From assembly GCA_050084515.1 (NCBI GenBank), contig CM114272.1, positions 54,002,001-54,066,000 on the forward strand: DNA of 64,000 bases, read 5' to 3'. The translations under genes and the position numbers were made by a program. Shown here in pieces: positions 1-11,970 of the stretch (its first letter is position 1; each line of letters starts with the position of its first letter). The notes below the pieces were generated by a model. That model did not search any database and was not told the origin of the DNA. It saw only the letters and a program-made list of their open reading frames with translations. The DNA is from Blasia pusilla. Lineage: Eukaryota > Marchantiophyta > Marchantiopsida > Blasiales.

Positions 1-2224
1 CTAGCACATGAACATGTTGAAGATGATTGCATAATGCCTTCCCTTCCATATATTCGGTGTTTTTGGAGTACTTTATATTTCATACCATAATAGATCCAAA
101 AAACATTGTGACACGTTAGATTTAGATAGCTAATCTCTTGAATAGTTTGGGTAAATTTGAGGATCTGCCCAACACATAGTCCTTATTGTATGAGCAAAAT
201 ATTTTCATGCCTTGAAAAGCTAAATATTTTATATATAAAAGGATTGATCATTAGCAGGTTTTGTTACATACAATGTCAGAATACTTTCTGTTTCATACTT
301 GCAATTGGAAATCCCATCTTCCAAGTGTTACATCCATCAAACCATCTTGCCCATATCACATATGGGACCGCCACTAACTATATACGAAGCATATAAAGCA
401 TTTCCTCAATGGGAATGCTATAATGCTTTCTTTCTCCTACCAAAATAATATGCGTCTGTGAGTTTGTGGCAAAGGTGGAATGTTCTTGTGTTCTTTGACA
501 TGTTTGCCACATATAACCATTTCTTTATACAATTGCTTCATTTCATGCTTGGTATATCACATAAGGAAAGCCTACCAAATGGTCAAAACTTTATCCAATG
601 TCAATTTAGGAAGTATGACATAATATGAATCACGAGGACATTCACTCTTCAACTTGAGAGTTATCCCTCTCTCAAGCAGTAGTACTTTTTACTACGTACT
701 ACATCATTATGCTAGACTACACCGACAAAAATCTACAATTGCTTGTAATATGCCTCATTTTGGCGACCAAACCTTAATATTTTGCCACCTTTCCTCCTCC
801 TCGTCAATTTTCTTCTTGTATCTGGAAAGTTATTCTTCCCACTGATTTTCCATAAACCATGCTAGAGCTTTAGCCTCCCTTTCTCCTCTTCCTCATCAAT
901 TGCACATTCGATGTAGAACTTGGCAACTTCCTCTGCACATTGTTTTAACTCTTATTCCACTTCCTCAATTTTTTCCAGCTCTATCTCTTCCTCTATACTA
1001 GCTCTTCTAATTCTGACTGGGGGAGGCTTTGTAGCCAAACTTTTTTTCATCTGATTCACTTAGAGCCATACGCCTTCAGTACGTACCCTTCATTCACAAC
1101 ATAAACAACACAAGTTAAAATATCACCACTACTCAGTTAAAGGAAGTTTCAAGGTCTAGAATGTATTTGAAGCAATTATCAAGAGAACAAATAATAGGAT
1201 GATCAATTTTGACTTCATCAGCAACATTGGTGATGTATAGAAAATGGTTTGATTATAGCCTAGTCCACTTCTAATAAATTACATTTGCCTCAATAGTATC
1301 TACACCATCACAAGGAAGACATTCCAGCTATCTAAGTGATTGTTCACTCAAAATAACCTTCTCATAGGGTCGTCATGTGAGGGCTATCTCCTCATTCATG
1401 GACATTGTATTTTTCTGAGTGCTTTTCTTTCTTATGAGAACATATCAAGTAAAATCTACTATTTGAGATAATATATCTCAAAAAGAATGTGTTTGTCAAC
1501 ACATTCTTTCCAAAGTGGCTCTGCCTTCTCCTTAAAGATGATGTATAACATTTACAATATTCACTCAATTCTACGTTACATACATATAGATCATTTTATT
1601 CAAACATCACACATGATAGCTTAGTACGCATAAGCATCTACCATTCAGACAATCCTCTCTCATGAAATCGAAAGCATTATGATAGCCCCAAATTCTGATA
1701 GATCAGAAAGCACACCTCCCGCAACATGGTTACTTTTGGCATCCACACCCAACCCAAACAACTCAATAGATAAAATAAGGTAAGATCCTATAGAGTGGCT
1801 CTTGAACTTCCCGTGATGAAAAAACTCAGCTTACAACGAAAGTAACATCATAAATTTATTGAACCCATGACTTGTAAACTTACATGGAAAGCATTCCAAC
1901 ATTGTCTAATGGGATACTCACAAGGCTTTGCACTTCAAATTAACTATGAACCGAAATCTCTCCACGACATACCACAATAGTGATTCCATTCACAGGGTTG
2001 AGGGAATGAATATGGACTAGACCAGGCACAATGACACCCAATGAATAGAAAAGCCATCACATGCCAACCTTGAAAATAGAAAGCATTCTAACTCTGTCAA
2101 AACAAATAGGGCCTCAACTTTCAACAAACACATACCAACGGCTTGACATGGCTTCAAGTAGTTACTTACAGCACCTAATATATGTACATGGTAGAACCCA
2201 TGAGACAATAGAGAACAAAGAGTA
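1..2224. other. AT-rich intergenic spacer with possible degraded coding remnant
   Basis: No intact gene is visible. On the minus strand, roughly 1060 down to 740, one frame reads as a glutamate/lysine-rich, coiled-coil-like stretch interrupted by stops and frame changes. It may be a dead transposon or host gene fragment. I do not recognise the family. Short open frames elsewhere in this stretch have no motif or codon pattern to support them. Confidence 0.25.
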
Positions 2225-2552
2225 CAAATGAAGGAGTGACATTTCAAATTTGACCGATGAACATGCATATTACAAAAGCAAACACTAATGGCCACATCTC
2301 TAAATAATATGCTGACACGCGGAACCTATTACACTTGGACGAGAATCGAATCAATAAAAAAGTTGCTCCAAATCCCCTTAAGATAGGCACGCAACTTGTC
2401 CCTAAATTCGTGCGCTGCCAATTGTGCTTATGGAAGGCATTCCGGACTCGCAGTAAGTATTGGAGCCACGGATGTCAACATCGGGCCAAAAAAATCTTCG
2501 TGGGTTTATCACAGGAGGTACCTTATACACCTGCGCAATGATTGAACCCATC
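2225..2552 (+). repeat. ~330 bp repeat, copy A
   Basis: This block recurs at about 10005-10322 (copy B) and 10528-10845 (copy C) in the same orientation. Shared landmarks, in order: CTCTAAATAATATGCTGAC, CCCCTTAAGATAGGCA, GCCGCGGATGTCAACATC (or a close variant), and CTGCGCAATGATTGAACCC at the end. A 68-codon open frame (2335-2541) is conserved between copies A and C but broken in B, so coding is doubtful. The chromovirus at 2573-9944 inserted just after copy A and now separates it from B and C. Confidence 0.75.
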
Positions 2553-2572
2553 TATGGGTAATACACATAAGT

Positions 2573-3587
2573 TGTCGTGCGCCTACTCTCCTTGAACGTT
2601 AATCTTGTTTGTTGCGGAAGCGTGCGTTCAGTAGGTCACGCTCTCAACGCTGATCTACATCCAAACACGCACTTCGGTTAGTCGGGTCTTGGATCAATCA
2701 GCGGGATTACTTTCCGAGTTCTCGTCTCGGACTCTCTCTTCAAGCTCAACCTTCCTATTTTCGCGGTTTCCAACACGGGCAAGTCTCGAAAGACTTGGGA
2801 CAGACTTTCTGGTCGGTTCAGGAACCTGAAACGGCGTTTCGCTAGGCGCGGTTCCAACTGTCCGATGAACATCCAATGAGTTCCTCACCAAGACTCGCAC
2901 GAAGTGAATCTCGGGTTGGAATCCAAGTGTGGCGTACAAAGTCCACTCCCTTGGATCAGGTTTGGGTTTGGGTTTCGCCAAACTCCCGTTTCATCCGTGC
3001 CTCAAACGTCGTTTGGCGCCCAAAGTGGGGTTTCGTTTCCCGAGACATCTCAGAGAAGGTACTCCCCTTACTAGTACTTCTGGGGATCTCCGGGGCCCCC
3101 TACATTTAGGAAAGACACCGGGCCCCTCCATTGGCCCTCAACCCGATTGCTCTCTGAATCGTTTTCGGCCAATATCTCAGTCTGTACTTATGCGTTTGCT
3201 GAGATCTTTGGTGCGTTGGAAGCGTCTCAAGATCAGCTTTCCAACGCGCCCTTACTTGTCCCGAACGCATCTCGGAGCTCAACGTTATGGTCCTAAACAC
3301 AGTCAGATTCTCCCAAACGCTAGCCGTGTTCCAAACTGGTTCTCACCTCTTTGGTAACCAACCTCCAAGACTCAACTCATCTCAAGTCTCGGTTCGCGTT
3401 TGGTCTAGGTTTCTGGTCGCGACCACTAACGCATGAAACGCACAACTCTTTCGCGTTTCGTCTCTTAGACTTTTCAAGAGACTCTACCAAACGCCTCCAA
3501 AGCGCAAACCTCGCGGCGTGAGTTCCTTTGAGTTCGATGTTTCGCTTGGCGCGTATTTGGTGTTGTTTGGTTATGAGGGTCGCGACA
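2573..3587 (-). repeat. 3' LTR of the chromovirus
   Basis: 1015 bp; it matches 8912-9944 nearly end to end. It begins TGTCGTGCGCC and ends GGTCGCGACA on the plus strand. Relative to the other LTR it lacks single bases at many short homopolymer or CT sites, while substitutions are few. Being left of a minus-strand element, it is the downstream LTR. Confidence 0.95.
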
Positions 3588-3601
3588 CTCACCCCCTCCT
3601 T
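3588..3601 (-). other. Polypurine tract
   Basis: On the minus strand this reads AAGGAGGGGGTGAG, immediately upstream of the 3' LTR, exactly where plus-strand DNA synthesis would be primed. Confidence 0.75.
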
Positions 3602-4272
3602 AGAAGGTTGATGTCCTCATCAACGCAAACCTTATTGATGTTAAGTTCGGGAAGCCGACCCTTAACACGTAATCGCGTTCGTAGCTAACCCATAATTCCT
3701 CTTTTGGCCTAAGTCTTAGGTTTGTCGCTTATAAAGACTTAGACTTATTAACTTCGCTTTTTGATGAGCCTAGACTAGTTACGCCAAACTAATCTAACTA
3801 TCAAAATAAGCTCACTAAGTCTGCAACCTAACACTTCACTCACTATTTGTAAAAACAACCTTTGTCTACCTAGCCAACTCGTACTACTTTTGGGTCACCT
3901 GTATTCCACCTAGGCGCGTCACTAAGTTCAGTCATGAAACATGAATGAGATCACCACAAACCCCAAGACAGACTCATCCGCCTCCGACGTTAGGGCGAGC
4001 CCAAATGCTAGTACTTCAACACTTGGTCCCGATCTAGATGCCTTATCGAATACAAGCTCTCACCTCAAATACTCATTGTTTGGTCTCTTGACTTACATCC
4101 TAAGCATATGAAGAACTACTCATTGCCTTGCACAATCCAAACTCAAAATTACAATACAAGCATCGAATCTCCAAATCCATGTCTTCTTTATTGCAACAAC
4201 TAAACCTTTCTAGTTACAACGGGTTAGGCCTGACTTTCCGGTCACAAGTTATGTCCATTGCTTCACCATGTA
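3602..4272 (-). other. Chromovirus 3' untranslated region
   Basis: About 670 bp between the pol stop (4273-4275) and the polypurine tract. No open frame with recognisable motifs is seen. It is relatively AT-rich, and I see no additional gene in it. Confidence 0.6.
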
Positions 4273-7200
4273 CTAACGCACGTGCCTTTCTTGCATCCAT
4301 CTCAAGTCACGCAATGCTTCTTGCGCATGTTCTAGATCCGCCTCCGCAATCCAAGTCGCCTCTTTCACATGATAGCCTTTCCACTTGACCAAGTACTCGT
4401 GACTTGGTGGCCCTACGTCTGGAACGCAGAATAGTCTCAACCTCGAACTGGTTCCTCATTTCGATGACCGGTTGTGGTCTCAACATCCTCCTTCGCTCCG
4501 ACGACATTTTCTTGAAGATACTTCTTCAATAATGACACATGGAAAGTCGGGTGAATCTTGAACTCGTTTGGCGGCTCCAACGTGTACACATCCTCAAACG
4601 GCCTTGCCTTGATCACATACGGTCCAAAGATACTTGGTGACAATTTATGCAGACAATTCTTTCGGAAGAGTGAGATTCTTAACACTCAACCACACTTGTT
4701 CCCCAACTTGGAAACTCACATGGCGCCGACTTTTGTTAGCATGCTTTACGTACCTTAGTTGAGCCTTGGCGAGACTTTTCTCTCGCTTCGCTCTTGTCGT
4801 TCTGCATTTCCACTAACAAACATTCCGCCGTTGCTTGACGAGTGTGTGTCGATGTATTGCCCTTCGAAAGAGCTAAGTCAAGAGGCCCTTCCGGTTCTCT
4901 TTGATACGCCGGAAAACGGAGATTCTCGGTTGCAGAATGCTTAGTCGAGTTGTAACAATACTCAGCCATACTTAACCACTTGGCCCAATCTCTTTGGTCC
5001 GCACTCACGTAATTCCGTAAGTATTGGTTTACGATCGAGTTTACTTTTTCCGTTTGCCCATCCGTTTGAGGATGGAAGGCCGTACTAAAGCTGAGTTTGG
5101 TCCGGAACCTCCTGAATAGATGTTTCCAAAAGGCACTGGTAAACTTCGGATCCCGATCGGACACAATGCTCCTAGGCAATCCGTGCGCACGCCACCAACC
5201 ATCCAGGAATAGTCAGGAAGTCGCGTAGGCCGTCGCAGACTCTCTCGTCGGCACAAACCTCCCCAACTTGCTAAACCATCAACTATCACAAGTATAGCGT
5301 TGTATCCCTCAGATTCTGGAAGACTCGTAATGAAATCCATGCTAATGCTTTGCAAGGGTCCCTCCGGGATTGGCAAAGGATGAAGTAAACCTTGTTTCTT
5401 CGCATAAGACACGCGGTTCGCCTGGCAGGTCACGCATGTTTTCACATATTGAGCAACATCTTCCTTCATGTTGGGCCAGAAGAACCTCTTAGACAAAACA
5501 GCAAGAGTGGATTTCTCCCCTTTGTGTCCCGCCAAAGGTCCATCATGACATTCCACAAACACCTTGGTCCGTAGCTTGCCTTGGCCTACATAGATCCTGC
5601 TCTGCTTAAACCTTAGCAAGCCGTGTCTCAAACTCAGATTGGCCACCTTCTCGCCCCGCTTTAACTTCCCAAGGTACTCCCTCGCTTGCTCATCCTTCAT
5701 GTATCCTTCACGAATCCTTCTTTCCAGGTCTGTTTCATTAGGGAACATTGCTCTCAACACTTGTGTCGTCGATGGCATGTGTTCATCCCTGCGACTTAAC
5801 GCATCTGGAATGACATTGTCTTTCCCCGGCTTGTGGATTAGCTCCACATTCATCAACGCCAAGGTATCATGCCACCGAAGTTGTTTTGGCGTCACGCGAT
5901 CCTGGGTCTCAAAATACTTGAGCGATATGTTATCGGTGAATACTCGAGTCCTGTGAAGTCCCAAATAGTGACGCCACTTCCTCAAGCAATGAACCACCGC
6001 AAACAACTCTTTCTCATGAGTAGGCCATCTCCTTTCGGTGTCGGTCGACTTCTTGCTTTCGTATGCTCTGGTCTCCTTTTTGCACCAACATTCCGCAATC
6101 GCGAAATCACTAGCATCCGTGTGCACCTCGAACGGTTGTTCAAACTCCGGCAGATTTTAAGCTGGTTCTGCGAGAGGATCTCTTTGACTCGATTGAACGC
6201 TTTATCCACTTCCTCGGTCCATGTAGTATTGGCAAACTTTGCGGTCCAATCCGTGAGAGGTTTCACTATGCCCGAAAAATTCTTCACGTATGTCCGTAAA
6301 ATCGACGACTCGATGAACCTTCTCATCCCTTCACCGTGGAAGGCGGTTCCCATTTGGCAATCGCTCACCTTTTCCATGTCTGGACTCACTCCATCCGCAC
6401 TAACCACATGTCCCAAGAACTTGATCTTCGTCAAACCGAACTCACTCTTATCCGCATTCGCATACAGCTTGTTCGCCCTAAGTTTCTCAAACACCGTCTT
6501 CAAATGTCGAGTGTGCTCCTCTAGTGTTTTCGAATAGATGAGTATGTCATCTATATAGATGATCACAAACTCATCCGTCTCCTTGTGAAAGATGGAGTTC
6601 ATCAAAGTGGTAAACGTCGGAGGCGATTACAAAGACCGAAGGCATTACTACAAACTCGAACGAACCGTATCTCGTCCTACATGCAGTCTTCTCTACATCC
6701 GCTTCGGCAATCCGAATCTGATAATATCCTGATTTCAGGTCAATCCGACTGAAATACTTGGCACCCGACAATCGATCAAAGAGGTCATCCATCCTCGGTA
6801 GAGGATAGTTATTCCTTACCGTCACTTTATTCAGCGCCCGATAATCAACACAGAGTCTCAACTTCCCATCCTTCTTCTTGACAAAGAGGACGGGCGCCCC
6901 ATAAGGTGACTTGCTCGTTCGGATGTAACCCCTCTCTAGGAGTTCACCCAACTGTTTCTTCAACTCAGCAAGTTCCTCTTGATTCAACCTATATGGTGCC
7001 TTTGAAGGTGGTTGAGATCCTGGTATCACCTCAATCTTATGATCAACCGCCCTATGTGGTGGCAACTCAGTCGGAAGCTCCTTAGTCAACACATCTTCAA
7101 ATTCTTTCACAACTCTCTTGAGTGTTTCAGGGATCTTCCTTGAAGCTGAGTTCTGATCTCTGCATCTTGCGCTTGCATCATCCTCTACTCGTCTCATCAA

Positions 7201-7854
7201 GCAAAGGTATCCTTCCTCTAACTCGGCCAAACTCGTCCTCGTGATGGCGTTCACCAACTCCGTCTTTCCAGGCACCTCACGAACCAATCTGACGTCCATC
7301 CGTTTGCCGTTAACCAAGATGCTTAACCTCAAAGGTCTCCGCCTCAGTTCCACCTCATACGCATCCAAGAACGTGTTCCCCAAGACTCCGTCGATACCGT
7401 CCATCTCGCAAACTGTAAAATTCTCCTTCAACTCAAATACTCCGCATCTCACAACTAGCCCTAAAACCAGATCTGATGTCTGGTGGGATTTTCCTCCCGC
7501 GAATCCTACCCTAATGGGTTCATCCGCTTTGGTGGTTGGCAATCCCAACGTTTTTACAATTCTCGGACTCAAGAATGAGTGCGAAGCACCTGTATCAACG
7601 AGCAACATCACATCGCGATTAGCGATCTTGGATCCTAGGTAAACCAAATTGGGCGTCCTCTTGGTGACCTGTAGAGATGTATCTAGATCTCCCTCCGATA
7701 AATGCTTAGCGGCAAACGCAATCATACTTGGTTTACTAACCTTGGGCCTCACACATTCCTTAGCCATATGCCCGGGTTCGCCACAATTATAACAAATCAC
7801 TTTGGCATTCGTTGACTTCAGAACGGCGGCCCCTTCGGCAGCGTTGAGTTCCAC
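4273..7854 (-). pseudogene. Chromovirus pol polyprotein (zinc knuckle, protease, RT, RNase H, integrase, chromodomain), frame-disrupted
   Basis: Minus-strand frames together cover the whole polyprotein. The right-hand piece (6571-7854) carries a CCHC knuckle ([14 protein letters not shown]), a retroviral aspartic protease motif (DTGASHSFL) and the N-terminal RT ([10 protein letters not shown], then DLKSGYYQI). The next piece (5982-6605) has the RT catalytic YIDD. The next (5041-6126) has RNase H (HTDASDFA, WPTHEKELFAVV) and the integrase zinc and first catalytic parts (HKGEKST, CVTCQANR, SMDFITSLP). Piece 4736-5179 has the second Asp (SDRDPKFTS) and the third catalytic Glu (DGQTEKVN). The end holds a GPY-like motif and a chromodomain (HEYLVKWKGYHVKEATWIA, about 4346-4405). 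At least four frame changes join these pieces. Near 6628-6640 two one-base losses break an otherwise conserved RT block. It is therefore either a young pseudogene or affected by sequence errors. Confidence 0.93.
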
Positions 7855-7865
7855 TCGTTTGCCAT

Positions 7866-8892
7866 TTAGGGCGAGAGACCTCCGTGGTCGCGCTCACCCC
7901 CATTCCAAACCCTCTTGGATGTCCCTTTATTCTTCTCAGAATTTAGAAAAACTTTTGTCTCAAAGGGTTTTTGGTGTTGGACTTCATCGTCCCCAATCCG
8001 CTCGGCTAGTCTCAAGAGGTCCGCGACGTCTCGGGATGTGAGGCATACGAAAGAGAGCCTTTCGGCACTCGGTTTGAGCCCACTTAGGAAGATCACCTTT
8101 TAGTATGTTCATCCGTGGAAAGTGCACTCATGAGCGCACTAAACTCTCGCACATAAGCGCCAAGTGATCCACTGGCGCAACCTCACCACCTCCATGCCAT
8201 CGCGGTACTCACGATATTCCGGAGTGAATCGGTTCCCAATCAACTCCTTGAAATCTTCCCAACTCAACGCGTTTTCCCACGACCTAGATGTTCTTTCCGG
8301 TGAGCCGTCCACTAATGGAGAGCGTGATCCTTGAAACGTGACCGCTACAATCACCTTGTCTTGTTAAATCGCCTTTTTGCGCTTGGAAATAGAGTTCGAG
8401 TTCCGTTAGAAACTCGCTCACTTTTCGAGAACGCCCCATTCTGTGAATGGCGTTGGCAAATTAGTCTTACAAAGCTTCTTGCCGAACTAGAGGCTCCATT
8501 TGACTTGAATTCGAGATCACCTTTGCTCACCATCGGTCCGCCATCACCTTCATCAATCCCATCATTTGGGTATAAAAGGCCGGATCGTTTAAGTTTGGAC
8601 CGAAGGTCCCGCGGAAAGATTTTCGGTTGGAACATCCTCATGTCGGGACTCGCACTTCGAGTCGCAAATTCCACCTCCGGCTCTCGGTCCGTCATTGATT
8701 CGTCTCTTGGCTTCTTTGCTTTGACTCGCGGTTTCTCGGTTCTTCGCCCTTGGTCGCCATTTGCGAAGTCGTCGCGCTTTTCTCAGATCTCCTCCTCGCC
8801 TCTTGCGTCCCCTCGGCGTCGCGGTCTTCCGGCTACTTTGAGTTCTCCCCAAACGTCCAGATCTTCAACGACCCCAAGTTCACGCTCATCAA
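7866..8892 (-). pseudogene. Chromovirus gag, frame-disrupted
   Basis: Three minus-strand frames cover this stretch. The middle one (8139-8354) has the retrotransposon gag core signature WEDFKELIGNRFTPEYREY, typical of chromovirus capsid proteins. The upstream part (8351-8852) is highly charged. The downstream part (7866-8096) continues towards the zinc knuckle in the pol frame. Frame changes near 8350, 8130 and 7860 separate the pieces. Gag would form the virus-like particle that packages the RNA. No intact start-to-stop frame remains. Confidence 0.8.
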
Positions 8893-8909
8893 GGAATTGC
8901 TCGATACCA
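8893..8909 (-). other. Primer-binding site
   Basis: On the minus strand, two bases after the 5' LTR end, the sequence reads TGGTATCGAGCAATTCC. It begins TGGTATC like the plant initiator-Met tRNA binding site used by many LTR elements but differs after that, so the primer tRNA is not certain. Confidence 0.7.
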
Positions 8910-8911
8910 CG

Positions 8912-9944
8912 TGTCGCGGCGCCTACTCTCCTTGAACGTTAATCTTGTTTGTTGCGGAAGCGTGCGTTGATGGGTCACGCTCTCAACGCTGATCTGCATC
9001 CAAACACGCACTTCGGTTAGTCGGGTCTTGGATCAATCAGCGGGATTACTTTCCGAGTTCTCGTCTCGGACTCTCTCTTCAAGCTCAACCTTCCTATTTT
9101 CGCGGTTTCCAACACGGGCAAGTCTCGAAAGACTTGGGACAGACTTTCTGGTCGGTTCAGGAACCTGAAACGGCGTTTCGCTAGGCGCGGTTCCAACTGT
9201 CCGATGAACATCCAATGAGTTCCTCACCAAGACTTGCACGAAGTGAATCTCGGGTTGGAATCCAAGTGTGGCGTACAAAGTCCACTCCCTTGGATCAGGT
9301 TTGGGTTTCGGGTTTCCGCGCCAAACTCCCGTTTCATCCCGTGCCTTTGAAACGCCGTTTGGCGCCCAAAGTGGGGTTTCGTTTCCCGAGACATCTCAGA
9401 GAAAGTACTCCCCTTACTAGTACTTCTGGGGATCTCCGGGGGCCCCCTACATTTAGGGAAAGACACCCGGGCCCCTCCAATTGGCCCTCAACCCGATTGC
9501 TCTCTGAATCGTTTTCGGCCAATATCTCAGTCTGTACTTATGCGTTTGCTGAGATCTTTGGTGCGTTGGAAGCGTCTCAAGATCAGCTTTCCAACGCGCC
9601 CTTACTTGTCCCGAACGCATCTCGGAGCTCAACGTTATGGTCCTAAACACAGTCAGATTCTCCCAAACGCTAGCCGTGTTCCAAACTGGTTCTCACCTCT
9701 TTGGTAACCAACCTCCAAGACTCAACTCATCTCAAGTCTCGGTTCGCGTTTGGTCTAGGTTTCCTGGTCGCGACCACTAACGCATGAAACGCACAACTCT
9801 GTTCCGCGTTTCGTCTCTTAGACTTTTCCAAGAGACTCTACCAAACGCCTCTCCAAAGCGCAAACCTCGCGGCGTGAGTTCCTTTGAGTTCTGATGTTTC
9901 GCTTGGCGCGTATTTGGTGTTGTTTGGTTATGAGGGTCGCGACA
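8912..9944 (-). repeat. 5' LTR of the chromovirus
   Basis: 1033 bp; partner of 2573-3587. It is upstream of gag on the minus strand and so would hold the promoter. It ends in GTCGCGACA followed by target duplication TAAGT (9945-9949). Confidence 0.95.
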
Positions 9945-10004
9945 TAAGTGGGGAGAAATGAACGTGTTCATACACACGTTCCTCTTGATCTGATGTTCAA
10001 ATGA

Positions 10005-11020
10005 AGAAGTGGCATTTCTAATTTGAAGGATGAACATGCATATTACAAAAGCAAACATCAATGCCCACATCTCTAAATAATATGCTGACGCGCCCAACCG
10101 ATTACACTTGGATGAGTATCGGATCAATAAAACAGTTGCTCCAATCCCCTTAAGATAGGCATGCAAATTGACCCTAAATTTGTGTGCTACCAATTGTGCT
10201 TATGGAAGGCATTCCGAACTTGCAGTAAGTATTGGAGCCGCGGATGTCAACATCGGGCCAAAATCTTCGTGGGTTTATCATAGGAGGTACCAAATACACC
10301 TGCGCAATGATTGAACCCATCTAGTTACCTACCTGATACAGTCTGCGCAATGACAAACATATTCATAAAATGTACACAAACCTCATCTTCACGTTGAGAC
10401 AGAAGGAGGAGATTCAACAATACATTTGAAGCCAATACGAAGCAATCCCACTCATGACAAGAAGGAACAGGACCACGAACGGAACGAAGCAGGATCAGCA
10501 ATACAGAGCCAACATGAGCATGAACGAGGAAGTGGCATTTCGAATTTGACCGATGAACATTCATAGTATAAAAGAAAATACCAATGGCCACATCTCTAAA
10601 TAATATGCTAACGCGTGGAACCTATTACACTTGGACGAGAATCGGATCAATAAAACAGTTGCTCCAAATCCCCTTAAGATAGGCACGCAAATTGACCCTA
10701 AATTCGTGCGCTGCCAAATGTGCTTATGGAAGGCATTCCACACTCGCAGTAAGTATTGGAGCCGCGGATGTCAACATCGGGCCAAAATCTTCGTGGGTTT
10801 ATCACAGGAGGTACCTTATACACCTGCGCAATGATTGAACCCTTCCTCTTGTTCTCATGTTCATAAAATGTACACAAACCTCACCTTCACGGACGGAGAG
10901 AGGAGATTCAACAATACATTTGAAGCCAATACGAACAATCCCACTCAAACCAATAAGGAATAGGACCACGAACAAAGCAGGATCAGCAATACAGAGCCAA
11001 CAGGAGCATGAACGGTGAAG
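10005..11020 (+). repeat. Tandem block B-X-C-X' of ~510 bp units
   Basis: Copy B (about 10005-10322) and copy C (about 10528-10845) are the repeat also seen at 2225-2552. Each is followed by a second module X (about 10350-10527 and 10855-11018) with landmarks TTCATAAAATGTACACAAACCTCA, GGAGATTCAACAATACATTTG and GATCAGCAATACAGAGCCAACA (each quoted in part). Offsets of about 520 bp (B to C) and 504 bp (X to X') show one tandem duplication. It lies about 1 kb upstream of the peptidase gene. Its origin is not recognised. Confidence 0.8.
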
Positions 11021-11743
11021 AAGCGAAAACATTCAGAAATCAGCGCCTGTAGGACCAAAGTAGATTGAAGAAGCAAATACGGAGCAGGTTGAGGCAACAT
11101 GACCACGAATGAATTGCAAACAAGCTCCCTCAGGCCTCAACGAAAGAATTGCAGACAAAATCCCTCAGTGCTGGCGGGGTCACTACCTCTCCAATGCGCC
11201 AACGTTGCAACATCACTCCCTCACATGGTTTCCAGCGTGGAAGGTTGGAATGAGATTTGCCCAGCCTTGAGTCTTGCTGCCGATTTATAGCGTACTACAT
11301 TTGAATTTCAAATCTGACACGGCATGCACTCACCATCCGCATGCCATTTACATGCGTATGAGACCCTGGCATCCACATAAGAACGGATATCTGGTGCCGA
11401 CCCTGAATAGTGCCGCCGCCGGAAAGTTTGAGCACGGGCATTACTAGAGACGATCCCGATTCCGAGCGGGCAATACGGGTGAAAGGACCCGTCACTCAGA
11501 CACGGCCCACGAGGCAGCAATAACACCTCTGATCTCTCGGACTATCGTGAGGCCAAGTGAGAGGGAGTGGCGTTGTACGGGAAGTACAAGCTCGAGTGTT
11601 AGACCGGTGCGGGAGAGAGCGAAGAGGAGGAGATGGACAGGAGTGGGGCGTGATTTGTGGGCAGACATCACGCAAGCCAGTGCATCAGATGATCGACCTG
11701 TCCGCCGGACTGCCGGGGGGTAGTAAGAATCTCCGTGTGCGAC
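11021..11743. other. Upstream region of the peptidase gene
   Basis: No supported coding region. The composition becomes GC-richer towards the gene, and this stretch probably contains its promoter and 5' UTR. I see no convincing TATA box at a definable distance, so I do not mark one. Confidence 0.4.
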
Positions 11744-11957
11744 AGAGCGAGGGTGGTTGGTGAGAATCCATCTCTGGCTCCTGACTTGAGATCGGAGGGG
11801 ACCGGGGGAGGGACGAGGTGCGGTTGAGCGCTGGTAGATTGTGAGGACGAGAGAGCGAGGGTGGTTGGTGAGAATCCATCTCTGGCTCCTGACTTGAGAT
11901 CGGAAGGGACCGGGGGAGGGACGAGGTGCGGTTGAGCGCTGGTAGATTGTGAGGAAG
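11744..11957 (+). repeat. 108-bp tandem duplication just upstream of the peptidase ATG
   Basis: Two adjacent copies (11744-11851 and 11852-11957) share AGAGCGAGGGTGGTTGGTGA through GCGCTGGTAGATTGTGAGGA with only a few differences. The second copy ends 13 bases before the ATG at 11971, so the duplication lies in the 5' UTR or core promoter. Confidence 0.9.
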
Positions 11958-11970
11958 AGGAGAGGAGAGG

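Larger units (their letters stand above)
2573..9944 (-). mobile_element. Ty3/gypsy chromovirus LTR retrotransposon, full length, minus strand
   Basis: A complete 7.37 kb element. Two LTRs (2573-3587 and 8912-9944) start TGTCG and end CGACA, and are flanked by the same 5-bp target duplication TAAGT (2568-2572 and 9945-9949). Reading leftwards: 5' LTR, primer-binding site, gag, zinc knuckle, protease, RT, RNase H, integrase with GPY/F-like tail, chromodomain, polypurine tract, 3' LTR. The chromodomain places it in the chromovirus lineage, whose integrases are known to target marked chromatin. LTRs are very similar, which suggests a recent insertion, yet the coding region is broken by several single-base frame changes (see findings). 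Confidence 0.95.

Noticed and set aside
2335-2541. 68-codon frame inside the A/B/C repeat as a gene
   Set aside because: It is open in two of three copies only, with no known domain; repeat conservation alone explains it.
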